NCBI GenBank assembly: GCA_023375785.1 | Contig: SZWC01000805.1 | Location: 220,217-284,216, forward strand | Direction: 5' to 3' | DNA length: 64,000 nt | Origin: Penium margaritaceum | Lineage: Eukaryota; Streptophyta; Zygnematophyceae; Desmidiales; Peniaceae | Part shown: positions 53,246 to 64,000 of the stretch, in pieces | Numbering within the stretch: the first letter of the stretch is position 1 | Layout: each line of letters starts with the position of its first letter | Translations under genes and position numbers: made by a program | The notes under the pieces: generated by a model | What the model was told of the DNA's origin: nothing | The model's input: only the letters and a program-made list of their open reading frames with translations | The model's database searches: none

Positions 53246-56200
53246 GTGTCACTACTAATTGAAGGTCATATTACTTCCTAGTCAATAACAAGTCATCCAA
53301 AACCAATGTTTCACCCTCTGACTATTTGTGACATGTATTCTGCCTTGTCAACGTTGACCACATGTCGTGCTATTATTTGCTCATGTTCAGTGACATATGC
53401 CTACTATGGTTAGTCATTGTTCATGGTAGCCATGCAGTGCCACTTCTTATTGAATGTCTTTGTACTTGCTAGTCGATAATCACTATCCCCAAACCACTCT
53501 TTCCCCCTCTGACCATTTGTGACTTACATTATGAGGTGACAACATTGACCACACATAATGGAATTCTTTGGTCATGGTGAGTGACATATGCCTACGTTGG
53601 TTGGTCATTATGCATGGAATCCACACTATACCACTACATATAGAATGTCTATGTACTTTCTAGTTGATGATTAGTATCGCAAACCACTGTTTTCCCCTCT
53701 GACCATTTATGACTTGCATCATGGGTTGTCAATTTGGCCACACATAGTGAAGTTCATTGGTCATGGGCAGTAACACATGCTTGCTTTGGTTGGTCGTTGT
53801 ACATGACAGCCACATCATACAACTACTCAGTGAAGGTCTTTGTACTTGCTTGTTGATAACTAGTAGACCGAAACCATTGTCTTCCACTGTGACCATGTGT
53901 GACTTGTATTAAGAGTTGTCAACGTTGACCACACATAGTGAAACTCTTTGGTCATTGTCAGTGAACCATACCTTTTTGGGTTGGTCAGTGTGCATGGTAG
54001 GCACAATGTACCACTACTTTTTCAAGGTCTTTGTACTTGCTGGGTAACTAGTATTCCCAAATAATTGTTACCCCGTCTGCCCATTGTGACTCGGATTGTG
54101 AGCTGTCGACGTTGACCACACGTAGTGAAACTCCTTGGTCATGGTCAGTAATAAATGCCTGTTTTGGCTGGTCATTGTGCATGGAAGCCACACCGTGCTA
54201 CTTCTTATTGAAGGTATTTAAAATGACTAGTCGTTACCAGTATTTCCCATCCATTTTTTTCATTGTGACCATTTTTGACCTGTATTATGACTTGTAAACG
54301 TTGACCTCACATAGTGAAATTATTCCGTCGTGGTAGGTGACATATTCCTACTTTGGTTGGCCATTGTGCATGATAGCCACACCGTGCCACTACTTATTCA
54401 AGGTCTTTGTACTTACTACTTACTACTTGATGACTAGTATTCCCAAACCATTGTTCCCCCCTCTGACCATTTGTGACTCGTGTTATGAGTTGTCAATGTT
54501 GACGACACATAGGGAAGTTATGTGGTCATGATAAGTGACATATGCCTACTTTGGTAAACCATTGGGCATGGTAACCACAAGGTGCCACCACTTATTGAAG
54601 GTATTTGTACTTGCTAGTTGATAACTAGTATTCCCATACCATTCTTGCCCCCTCTGGTAATTTGTCACTCGTACTATGAGTTGTGAATGTCGACCACACA
54701 TGGTTAAATTCTTTGGTAATTGTCAGTGACATATGTTTACTTTGGTGGCTCATTGTCCATGGTAGCCACACCGTGCCACTGCTTATTGAAGGTCCTTGAA
54801 CTTGCTAGTACAGGACTAGTATTCCCAAACCATTGTTTCCCGCTCTGCCTTTGTAGCCCGGAGTATGAGTTGTCAATGATGACCACGCATAGTGAAATTC
54901 GATGGCCATGGTCATTGATGTATGCATACTCTGATTGGTCATTCTGCATGCTAGTCATCAAATAGTATCTTCAAACCATTGCAGCCCCCTCTGACCATTT
55001 GTGAATCGTATAATGAGTTGTCAATGTTGACTACAGAAAATGAAGTTATTTGGTCATGGGCAGTGACATATGCCTACTTTGGCTGGTCATCATGCATGGT
55101 AGCCACACCGTGCCACTACTTATTGAATGTCTTTGTACTTAATAGTTGCTAACAAGTAGTCCCAAACATGTTTCTCCCCATGACCATTGTGACTTGTATT
55201 ATGAGTTGTCAACGTTGATGACACATAGTCAACATTGTTGGTCATGGTGGGTGACATATGCCTACATTGGTTGGTCATACTGCATGGTAGTCACACAGTG
55301 CCACTTCTTCTTGAAAGTCTTTATATTTTCTAGTCAATAACTAGTCTTCCCAAACCATTGTTTCCCCCTCAGACCATTTATGACCCGTATAATGAATTGT
55401 CAACGTTGACCACACATAGTGAAATTCTTTGGTCATGGTAGGTTATAAATGCCTACTTTCGTTGGTTGTAGCCACAATATGCCATTATGCTTTGAACATA
55501 TTTGTACTTGGTAGTCCATAACTAGTATTCCCAAACCATTGTTTCCCCCTTTGACCATTTCTCACTCGTGTAATGAGTTGTGAACATTGACCACACATAG
55601 TGAAGTTATTTGGTCATGGTCAGTGACACACGCCTACATTGGTTGGTCATTGTGCATGGTAGTCACACTGTGCTACTACTTCTTGAAGGTCTTTGTACTA
55701 GGAAGTCAATAACTAGAATTCCCAGACAATGTTTTCCCCCTCTAACCATTTGTATCTCGTATAATGAGTTGTGAAAACTGACCACACATAGTGAGATTCT
55801 TTGGTCATGGTCAGTGACATATGCCTACATTGGTTGGTCATTGTGCATGGTAGCCACACCATGTCACTACTTATTAAAGGTCTTTGTACTTGCCAGTTGC
55901 TAACTAGTATTCCCAACCCATTGTTTCCCCCTCATGATACAAGACACATTTGTGTCTTGTATCATGAGATGTCAACGGTGACCACAAATAGTTAACATCA
56001 TTGGTCATGGTCAGTGACATATGCCTACTCTTGTTGGTCATTGTGCATGGTAGCCACACCGTGCCACTACATTTCTTAAGTGTTTGTACTTTCTAGTCAA
56101 TAACTAGTACTCTCAAACCATTGTTTTTCCTTATGAATACTTGTGACTCGAATTATGAGTTGTCAACGTTGACCACACATAGTGAAATTCTTTGATGATG

Positions 56201-58876
56201 GTCAGTGACATATTCCTACTTTGGTTGGTCATTGTGCATGGTAGCCACGTTGTGCCACCACTTATTGAAGGTCTTTGTACTTGCCAGTCAATAACTAGTA
56301 TTCCAAAACCATTGTTCCCCCTCTGACCATTTGCAACTCGTATTATGAGTTGTCAACGTTGGACACACAAAGTGCAATTCTTTGGTTATGGTCTGTGACA
56401 TGTGCCTACATTGGTTGGTCATTGTGGATGGTCTTCACATTGTGTCACTACTTCTTGAAGGTCTTTGAACTTGCTAGATGATAACTAGTATTCCAATACC
56501 ATTGTTTCCCCCTCTAGGCACTTGTGACTCGTATTATGCGTTTTCAACATTGACCATACATACTGAAATTATTTGGTCATGGTCAGTAATGAATCCCTAC
56601 TGTTGGTCATTTTGCATCGTAGCCACACCATGCCACTACTTGTTGAATTTCTTTGTACTTGCTTTTCGAAAACTAGTATTTCCAAACCATTGTTTCTCCC
56701 CCTCTGAGCATTTGCAACTCGTATTATGAGTTGTCAATGTTGACCACACATGGTGAAATTATTTGGTCAGGGTCAGTGACACATGCCTACTTTGGTTGGT
56801 CATTATGCATGGTAGCCACACCGTGCCACTACTTACTCAAGGTTTTTGTTTTTTATTGTCAATAGATACTATTCCCAGACCATTTTTTCTCCCCCTGACC
56901 ATTTGTGACACGTATTATGGGTTGTCAACATTGACCACACATGGTGAAAATCTTTGGTCATTGTCAATGACATATGCCCACTTTGGTTGGTCATTGTGCA
57001 TGGTAGCCACACCTTTCCACTTCTTATTGAAGGTTTTCGTACTTGCCAGCCAATTCCTAGTATTCCCAAGGCATTCTTTCCCCCTTTGACCATTTTTACT
57101 CGCATTATGAGTTGTTAACTTTGACCACACATAGTGAAATTCTTTTGTCATGATCAGTGATGTATGCCTACTTTACTTGGTCGTTGTGCATGGTAGCCAC
57201 ACAGTACCACTACTTATTCAAGGTTGTTTTGACATGCTAGTCAATAAATAGCATCCCCAAATTACTGTTTCCCCCCTTGACCAGTTATGAGTTATCAACG
57301 TTCACCAGTTATAGAGAAACTTGCTCGTCGTGGTCATGATGGACACCGTGCCACTACTTATTGAAAGTCTTTATACTTGCTAGTTGATAGCTATTTTTCC
57401 CATGCCATTTCTCCCCTTTGCCCACGTGTGACTCGTATTATGTGTTGTGAACATTTACTACACAACATGAAATTGTTTGGTCATGGGCAGTGACATGTGC
57501 CTTTTGTGGTTGGTCATTCTGCATGGTAGACACACCTTGCCACTGTCTATTGAAGATCTTTGTACTTGCTAGTTGAAAACTAAGTATTCCCAAATAATGT
57601 TTTCCTCGTCTGACCATATGTGACTCGTATTGTGAGTTGTCAATGTTGACTACACAAATTTAGACTATTTGGGCAAGGTCAGTGACGTATGCCTACTTTG
57701 GTTGGTCATTGTGCATGGTAGCCACACCGTGCCAATACTGATTGAAGGTGTTTGTAGTTGCTAGATGATAACTAGTATTCCCAAACCATTCTTTCCCCCT
57801 TGGACCATTTGTGATTCATACTATGAGTTGTCAACGTTGACCACGCATAGTGAGATTGTCATGGCCAGTGACATGTTCCTTCTCTGGTTGGTCATTGTGC
57901 ATGGTAGCCACACAGTGCCACTAGTTTTTGGAGGTCATTGTACTTGCTAGTTTATAACTGGTATTGCCAAACCAGTGTTTCACCCCCTAAACATTTGTGA
58001 CGCGTATTTTGAGTTGTCAACTTTCACCACATACAATGAAATTCTTCGGTCATGAAAAGTGAAATGTACCTACTTTGGTTGTTCATTGTGCATGGTAGCC
58101 ACACCGTGCCACTACTTATTGAAGGTCTTTGTACTTACTACTTACTACTTGATGATATGTATTACCCAACCACTGTTTCCCCCCTCTGACTATTTGTGAC
58201 TCGTATTATGAGTTATCAATGTTGATCACACATAGTGAAATTCTTTAAACATGGTCAGTGACATATGCCTCATTTGGTTGGTCAATGTGCATGGTAGCCA
58301 CACCATACCAGTATGTACTGATTTTCTTGGTCCTTGCTGGTCAGTGAATAGTATTTCCAAACCATTTTCTCCCTCCCTGTCCATTTGCCGCTTGTATTAT
58401 GAGTTGTCAATTTTGACCACACGTAGTAAAATCCTTTTTCCATGGTCAAAGACATATGTCTGCTTCTGGTTGGTTATTGTACATGTTAGACACACCGTGC
58501 CAGCTCTTATGTAAGGCATTTGTACATTATAGTCAATAACAAGTATTCCCAAACCGTTGTTTGCCCCTCTGCTCATTTGTGAATCATGTTATGAGCTGTC
58601 AACGTTGACAACACACAGTGATATTCTTTGATCATGGTCAGCGACATATTTTGTTGGTCATTGTGCATGGTAGCCACGCTCTGCCACTGCTTATTGAAGG
58701 AGGTTGTACTTTCTAGAGGATCATTTGTATTCCCAAACCATTGTTTCCCCCTAACAATGTGTGACTCATATTATGAATTGTCAACATTGAGCACACACAG
58801 TGAACTTCTTTGGTCATGGTCAGTGACATATGCCTACCCTGGCTGGTCATTGGGCATGGTAGCCACACCATGCCAT
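53246..58876 (-). repeat. ~190-bp satellite array, reverse orientation
   Basis: About thirty units of the satellite seen at 10749-12944 lie in the opposite orientation, with centres about 187 bp apart (near 53353, 53541, 53731 and onward to 58784). The consensus on this strand contains TTGGTCATGGTCAGTGACAT, GGTAGCCACACCGTGCCACT, CTAGT.GATAACTAGTATTC and TTGTCAACGTTGACCACACA. Many units carry private changes, and a few are short. There is no coding content. Confidence 0.93.
55931..55968. other. Perfect 18-bp-arm hairpin in one satellite unit
   Basis: CTCATGATACAAGACACA and its exact reverse complement are separated by TT only. The right arm lies where neighbouring units read TTGTGACTCGTATTATGAG-like sequence. 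The left arm replaces the normal CTCTGACCA block, as if copied from the right arm in inverted orientation. Confidence 0.95.
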
Positions 58877-59765
58877 TACGTTTTTCATTTTATTGTGTTC
58901 GGAAAATGAGATAAGCCAAGCACTGAGCGGAAGCAAGGCGAGAGGCATGGAAAGTGAGCGGAGCAAAGCGGAAGCGGAAGGAATGAAAGAAGATGATGAT
59001 TTATGTAACTGAAGCAAGAAACAAGGAGTACAAGGGTGTTCCTAAGTACTAGCTGTGCCTAGCCTAGATCTAAGGGCAAGCAATTCCACCGATGTTGGAC
59101 GCTGTGAGCTGTGTTGCTGCTAATGGTGTGCTTTTGCTGCTCCTACTGGTAACCACAAAGGCGCATAGCGGCTCCGCTTGGACCGTGGTCTTGGGATCTT
59201 GGTCCTTGCACGTCGGTAACGCGGGATCCTCTCCTTCTTGGTAGGGGTGAGGTGGATTGCTCGTTTGGCCTGTGGTAGGTATCGTACTGTAGTGGCTACG
59301 ACGTACGATGGTTGGTGCTAGGTTGGGAGAGGTCCATCGTGCGTCCGCATGTGGAGGACATGCGCATGTTGGTGAACGGTCATGTTTGCTGAGCGTGGTG
59401 CGCGGGAGATGGTAGCGGCTTAGCTGTTTGAATTATTGCAACAAGGAGGTGAGAGTGCTCGTAACTGGGTACTTGGGTGTTTTCCCGGTCCAAGCGCTGC
59501 GGCACACAAGTTAAAGATAATGTCGCCAAAGGGGTATGCCATTAAGTGCAGGCAAACCGTATGATCATTGTATGTTTTTGTAGCAGCCACCAGCAAGGTC
59601 ACACGGTTAGACACATTGGAGGAAGAATATAAAGAGTCGTGAGAGTTTCTGGCACTTGGGCACGCAAGGGAGTGGCATGAAAGGAGCTGAGAGGCGATTT
59701 TCAGGAAAGCTGCCATGGTCTCGAGCAGGTCGCAAAATGACGTTGGAGGTGTGAACATGTGGGAC
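58877..59765. other. Unassigned flank left of E5
   Basis: After the satellite ends (TTTTTCATTTTATTGTG) there is a purine-rich stretch with GCGGAGCAAAGCGGAAGCGG (58950s) and then sequence without recognisable gene or repeat. It continues at 63465 beyond E5. Confidence 0.4.
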
Positions 59766-60356
59766 TGTCACAACAATGCAAGCATGAGCGCGAGAATAGC
59801 AGAAGCAAGCAGAAGCAACAGAATGTTCACAACTGTGTTAGCACGATGACAGAAGCAGAAAGGCATGAGTGACTCTGCGCAGTTAGTCGCAGAACTCAAT
59901 GAACGTCGTGGTGCCAAGAACGCAAGGTAGACAGAAGCTAGCAAGAGAGAGAGCAAGAGAGAGGTAAGCGATGGGTCGGCATGTGCTTGGGCAAAGAGTG
60001 ACGGAGCAAAAGGCTCCAGGATGGAGTGGTTGGAAAAAGGCAAAATGGGCGAGGTACGAGCACAGCGAAGACACGGCGGCAAAGCCGTGGAACCAAAGGG
60101 GAACATGACGCGAAAAAGTGTTGTGCATAACTGAAGGGAGTGAACATCCTTGATGTAAAGAGGTAGAACAGGACAAAGTAGCAAAGCAAGGACGTTTTCC
60201 CGCTAGCTGGACGCGGCTGACGGATGTCACCTTACTAGGGGATGCCTTGACCATTTGTTCTTCAACGGATATCTTGGTTGAAAGCCATTGTTCATGTTGG
60301 GTCGGGCCAAGACCCGAACCTTTATTGAGATGTCTTATTGCTGTGTTTTACCAAAA
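59766..60356 (-). repeat. E5 3' LTR
   Basis: On the plus strand it starts TGTCACAACAATGCAAGC and ends GTTTTACCAAAA. Shared blocks with the other copy include AGCAAGCAGAAGCAACA, GTCGTGGTGCC and TAAGCGATGGGTCGGCA. Confidence 0.85.
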
Positions 60357-60958
60357 GCCATGGTTACACCGATAAGGTAAGGGGTGGACGCATCCCCAGT
60401 GGCGTTTATGTGTTATCGCTTGAGGAGCCTTCCGAGGGAGAAAACTCTTCTTTTGTAGAAGGCTCTGGTGTTGTAGAGGAAGTTGACGGCAACAAAGGAG
60501 GGGAAGGAAGTCGGTAAAGGTTGATTCCTTGAGGTATGTACACCCTTGGTACTCCTCAGCGTTATGATTGTTCAACCGGTTCTCCTTGTGCACACAAATC
60601 TTCAATGTTGTCCACAATGGAAGGGATGTTCATGCCTCCAGATGTTATGATGCTATGGAATGGGAGGTCTGTGGTCGTCAGTAGAAGAGCTCATGCTTGA
60701 AAAAGAGCGTGGTAGTAGTTTGCCTGGTAGGCTTGGTCTTGGCGGGAGGACCAGATCACTGGATCTATGAATAGTCGCTTGAGGTCAAAGCCGAGGACTG
60801 TCACTCTACGAGTGACACGCATCAGTGCATCCTTCCATTTGATGAAATCATTATCTTCTTCATCAACAAATTTGAGCACCGTGATGTTGCAAATCAGAGC
60901 GACTACTTGTGGATCTGTATCAGGTTAACGGAGCATTCGGACCCATCTATGGAAGTTT
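60357..60958 (-). other. E5 interior near the 3' LTR
   Basis: Short minus frames (60617-60348 and 60879-60691) are open. The second reads MLKFVDEEDNDFIKWKDALM, which looks like ordinary protein sequence, but I recognise no family. It may be a decayed remnant of element coding sequence. Confidence 0.35.
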
Positions 60959-62150
60959 TCAGGGGGTCCATCTCCGGCCAGGGTTTGAGGGGTTAGGACT
61001 GAGGGTGAAACTTTGTACATCTGTAAACGATTTGGCGTAGACATAGATTGTGGTGACATGAGCGATGTGACTGGTTGGCTTCAATTGCCAAGCAGGTGAA
61101 TGTAAATGATGAAGGATAGATGATTGGTGGCAAAGTGAGTGCAGGGGCGAGGCCTCATGCGTTGCAAAATAGAAGAGTGGTATGCGACAACGGGAAGGCG
61201 ATTGCACTGTGAGAAAACTGCTGCTGGCGTGGGTGTCGGATGCTGCCAAGTGGGCAGCTAGCTCGTGTAGATACTTGTGTTGACAGTACATGCTGATGAT
61301 TGCTGATGAAAGAGAAACTGAAGATGAGGAAGTGGGCAAAGGGGCAAAACCACGTGCGATGCGAAAGTTTTGGCATGGGCGCAGGTTGTCGCGGAACGAG
61401 GGATGCGACCGGGCAGATCCTTGTGCTGAGCGGATAACAATGCGGAAAGTGGAGGAACGAGTGATGATTGGGTGGGCGCAGGGACGAAACCATGCATGTT
61501 GTGAAATATGGGAGTAGGATGGAGCAAGGGGAAGACGATTGCCGACGCGCCGCAAGATAATCTGCTACAAGTGTGGATGCAGGCTGCTACAAAGTGAGCA
61601 GCTAGCTCGTGCGGCTCCTTGTGCTGGCAGTAGATGCAAACGATGGCTGATGAGGTGGAGGTTGATGATGAGGAATCGGGCCTAGGGGTGAGACCACGTG
61701 CACTACTAAAGTTTCGGCGTGGGCGCAAGTTGTCGCGGAACAGGCGATGCGACCAGGTGGATCCTTGTGCCGAGCGGTAAATGATGCACAGGCAAAAAGA
61801 TGGATGATGGCAGAGAAGAGAAGGATGGTTGAGTTGGCACACGGGTAAAACCACGTGCGCTGCAAGGCAATGTTGACGTAGGCAAAGCAGAAGCTGATCA
61901 AAGGCGGTTCGGAGGAGACAGAGGAAGACAGGAAGAGGCTGATGCTAATGTAATCTGCAGAGATAAAGGATGCTGGTGGGCAATGAGAAGGATGCGCAAA
62001 GGCTGAGGGCGATGATATGTATTGTTGACAAGGCAATGACAGCAGGAGTAAGGTGATGATGCAGCGATGAGGATGATGGAGGAGCGACAGCAGGCAACGA
62101 ATGGGACAAAGCAAGGAAGGTGGTGGTAGTGGGCGTGTTCGAGGCAACCA
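60959..62150 (-). repeat. Internal ~340-bp repeats of E5
   Basis: At least three copies of the repeat seen in E3i lie in reverse orientation. In minus frames the recurring strings are SAQGS, FRDNLRP, SARGL and ELAAHF. Stops and shifts interrupt the frames. Confidence 0.6.
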
Positions 62151-62864
62151 CTTCCCTAGTTGTAAAGAGAGTGACGGCTTGTTCTAGAGTTGGCCCGAGA
62201 CCGACGGGCAGGTAGACTGGTGGTGTCGGATATCTTGACAGTAGGAGGAAGTCAGACGCAGCTGGGCAGGTTGTGAGGTAGGCAGTGATGCCGGTCCATG
62301 GATCAGGAGAGTGACGGCTTGTTCCTTAGTTGGCCCGAGACCGACGGGCAATACGACTGGCGGTGTCCAATGTCCTGGTGCTTGAAGGTTGAATGCTGGC
62401 TGATGATGACCAAGGGCGGCGTGAGTGGGTGGCTTGAGGCAATGAACATGACAGAGTTGCCGTAGACACGGTGGATGAAGAAGATGATGCTGAGAAATGG
62501 GATGAGGAAAGTGGAAGCGTTTGCAAAAGCTCAGATGATGGGGAGCGACAGATAGCGAGAGGTGGGACTTTTCCAGGAACATGACGACAGATGGCGGCAG
62601 GAGAGCTGCAGGCGGCTGTTGCTAACGACGAGTCACAAATTGTCAGCCGTAGGCGCGGGATGGGCACGTGGCCTTCTCAGGGTGACATGAAGTTTTCTTT
62701 AGCGTGAGGAGCATTTCAAGCCGTGCTGCTGAATCAGCTGCTGGTGGAGCATGGAGACGCAAAGTGGCGGTGGCAGTGGTGGACGAATGCAAATAAGAGA
62801 GGTAAGGCGATGACAGCTGCAAAGCGATGAGTGGGTCACGGGGCACCAGGTGAGGTTGCCTGAC
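62151..62864 (-). other. E5 leader region with paired GACGGCTTGTTC motifs
   Basis: Two copies of GAGAGTGACGGCTTGTTC followed by GTTGGCCCGAGACCGACGGG lie near 62168 and 62310. They correspond to the reverse complement of the E3i leader motif. No gene is recognised. Confidence 0.5.
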
Positions 62865-62876
62865 GCTTTGATACCA
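62865..62876 (-). other. E5 primer-binding site
   Basis: On the minus strand TGGTATCAAAGC follows the LTR end CTGAAA directly and differs by one base from TGGTATCAGAGC. Confidence 0.75.
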
Positions 62877-63464
62877 TTTCAGATTAATGCAAGCATGAGA
62901 ACGGCAATAGCAAAAGCAAGCAGAAGCAACAAAACATGCACAACTGCGTCGGCATGATGACGAACGCAGAAAGGCATCAGTGACTCCGTGTAGTTATTCG
63001 TAGAACTTAATGGAGGTCGTGGTGCCGAGAACGCAAGACAGAGAGAAGTTAGTGAGAGAGAGCAAGAAAGAGGTAAGCGATGGGTCGGCAGGTGCTTGGG
63101 CAAAGAGTAACGGAGCAAAGAGCTCCAAGATGGGGTGGTTGGAAAAGGCAGAATGGGCAAGGTGCGAGCAGAGCAAAGACACCGCGGCAAAGCCGCGAGA
63201 CCGAGGGAGACTTGGATGCAAAGAAATGTTCTGTTTAGCTTGGGGGAATGAACATCCTTGGTATAAAAAGGCAAAACAGGACAAAGTAACAAAGCAACGG
63301 CTTCTTTCCGCTAGGAGGACGTGGTTGACAGATATGACCTTATGAGGGGATGCTTTGATCTTTTGTTCTTCACCCGATGTCTTGGTCGAGAGCCGCTGGT
63401 CAAGTTGGTCTGATCCAGGACCTGACCCTTTATTGAGACGTCTTATTGGTGTGTTTTACCAACA
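62877..63464 (-). repeat. E5 5' LTR
   Basis: On the minus strand it starts TGTTGGTAAAACACACC at 63464. The TSD GGGAC follows at 63465-63469. Confidence 0.85.
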
Positions 63465-64000
63465 GGGACCACTGCGGAAGATCAGGTGGTACACAGAGTG
63501 CAGGAGGAGCTGGGAAACTAATAGGTGGAGATAGAAGGAAGAAACCGAGGTCGGATTGGGATGAGAAAGAGATGTGTGTGGGTGGAACAGGGGGACGGAC
63601 CAGGTCCTTGATGAGAGATAGATATGAGAAGGAGATGAGGACAGGAGAAGAGCAGAGAGAGGCAAGCAATAGAAGTTCCTCCAATGCACGTACACTTCTG
63701 CTATGCAGAAAGGTTAGATGAGTAGTTGGAGGAGAGGAGAAAAAGAGCTAAGAGCACAGTGCATGCTGATGATGATCATGGAGACAGCAAGGTGTGTGGT
63801 CTAGGTGATGGAGGAGATAGAGTGAACACACAAGGGATTTCCATGAATGGGTGCGGTTGTGGCCACGCGGTGTGCTGGTGTGGCAGATCCTCGGAGCTTT
63901 GATGCGCTCCTGCTGGTTCGAGGTTTGGATGAGGAAGGAGATCAGGAGGTTCGGCCTTGGTGGTGGTGCCGTATGGAGTTCTTGTAGGTGGTGGTCGTGG
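63465..64000. other. Unassigned flank right of E5
   Basis: It is purine-rich at first (GGAGGAGCTGGGAAACTAAT), then mixed. No gene or known repeat is recognised. The open frames in both directions here are under 95 codons and have low complexity. Confidence 0.35.

Larger units (their letters stand above)
59766..63464 (-). mobile_element. E5: minus-strand non-autonomous LTR element of the E3 family
   Basis: Direct repeats at 59766-60356 and 62877-63464 (591 and 588 bp, about 85% similar by eye) flank a 2.5-kb interior. GGGAC is duplicated exactly on both sides (59761-59765 and 63465-63469). On the minus strand the 5' LTR (62877-63464) is followed by the primer-binding site TGGTATCAAAGC. The interior contains the ~340-bp repeats and the GACGGCTTGTTC motif shared with E3 and E3i, and no gag or pol. 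LTR divergence makes it older than E1. Confidence 0.85.

Overview
The window looks like repeat-dense eukaryotic DNA, most likely from a plant or green-algal lineage. The reasons are Ty1/copia and Ty3-type LTR retrotransposons with plant-style ends (TGTTGG...CCAACA), primer-binding sites resembling the initiator-Met type (TGGTATCAGAGC and variants), 5-bp target-site duplications (TSDs), a roughly 190-bp satellite and a small hAT-like element. I cannot name the species from the sequence. I found no ordinary host gene, tRNA, rRNA or bacterial feature. Nearly all long open frames are retroelement relics or by-products of repeats whose unit length is a multiple of three.

Layout, left to right. 1-6131 is a 21-bp minisatellite interrupted at 219-4284 by a minus-strand copia-like element (E1; TSD CCAAC) that has lost reverse transcriptase and RNase H. 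6133-12944 is a plus-oriented ~190-bp satellite interrupted at 6325-10748 by a non-coding element with two ~1.85-kb direct terminal repeats (E2; TSD ATATG). 12945-20541 is a minus-strand non-autonomous LTR element (E3) containing a plus-strand relative (E3i, 13670-17418). 20541-21305 is a second, unrelated 21-bp minisatellite.

21800-53245 is a nest of Ty3-type elements on the minus strand. An outer element (G3) is split by a ~19.5-kb element (G2, 31430-50918) and by a plus-strand LTR element (E4, 26524-30152, TSD CCATA). G2 carries a 328-bp hAT-like insertion with an 8-bp TSD. G2 and G3 share an unusual order after integrase: an in-frame 87-bp minisatellite encoding an Ala/Pro/Glu-rich repeat, then a long Cys-rich multi-zinc-finger frame, then the 3' LTR. 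This conserved extra module is the best candidate for something undescribed.

53246-58876 is the same ~190-bp satellite in the opposite orientation, with a perfect 38-bp hairpin in one unit. 59766-63464 is another member of the E3 family (E5, TSD GGGAC). Its flanks (58877-59765 and 63465-64000) hold nothing I recognise.

The protein-coding relics form two retrotransposon programmes, not host pathways. E1 keeps gag, protease and integrase. G2 keeps gag, protease, RT, RNase H, integrase and the zinc-finger extension, all with stops, frameshifts or catalytic substitutions. The other elements have no recognisable proteins and, if they ever moved, would have needed proteins supplied by other elements.
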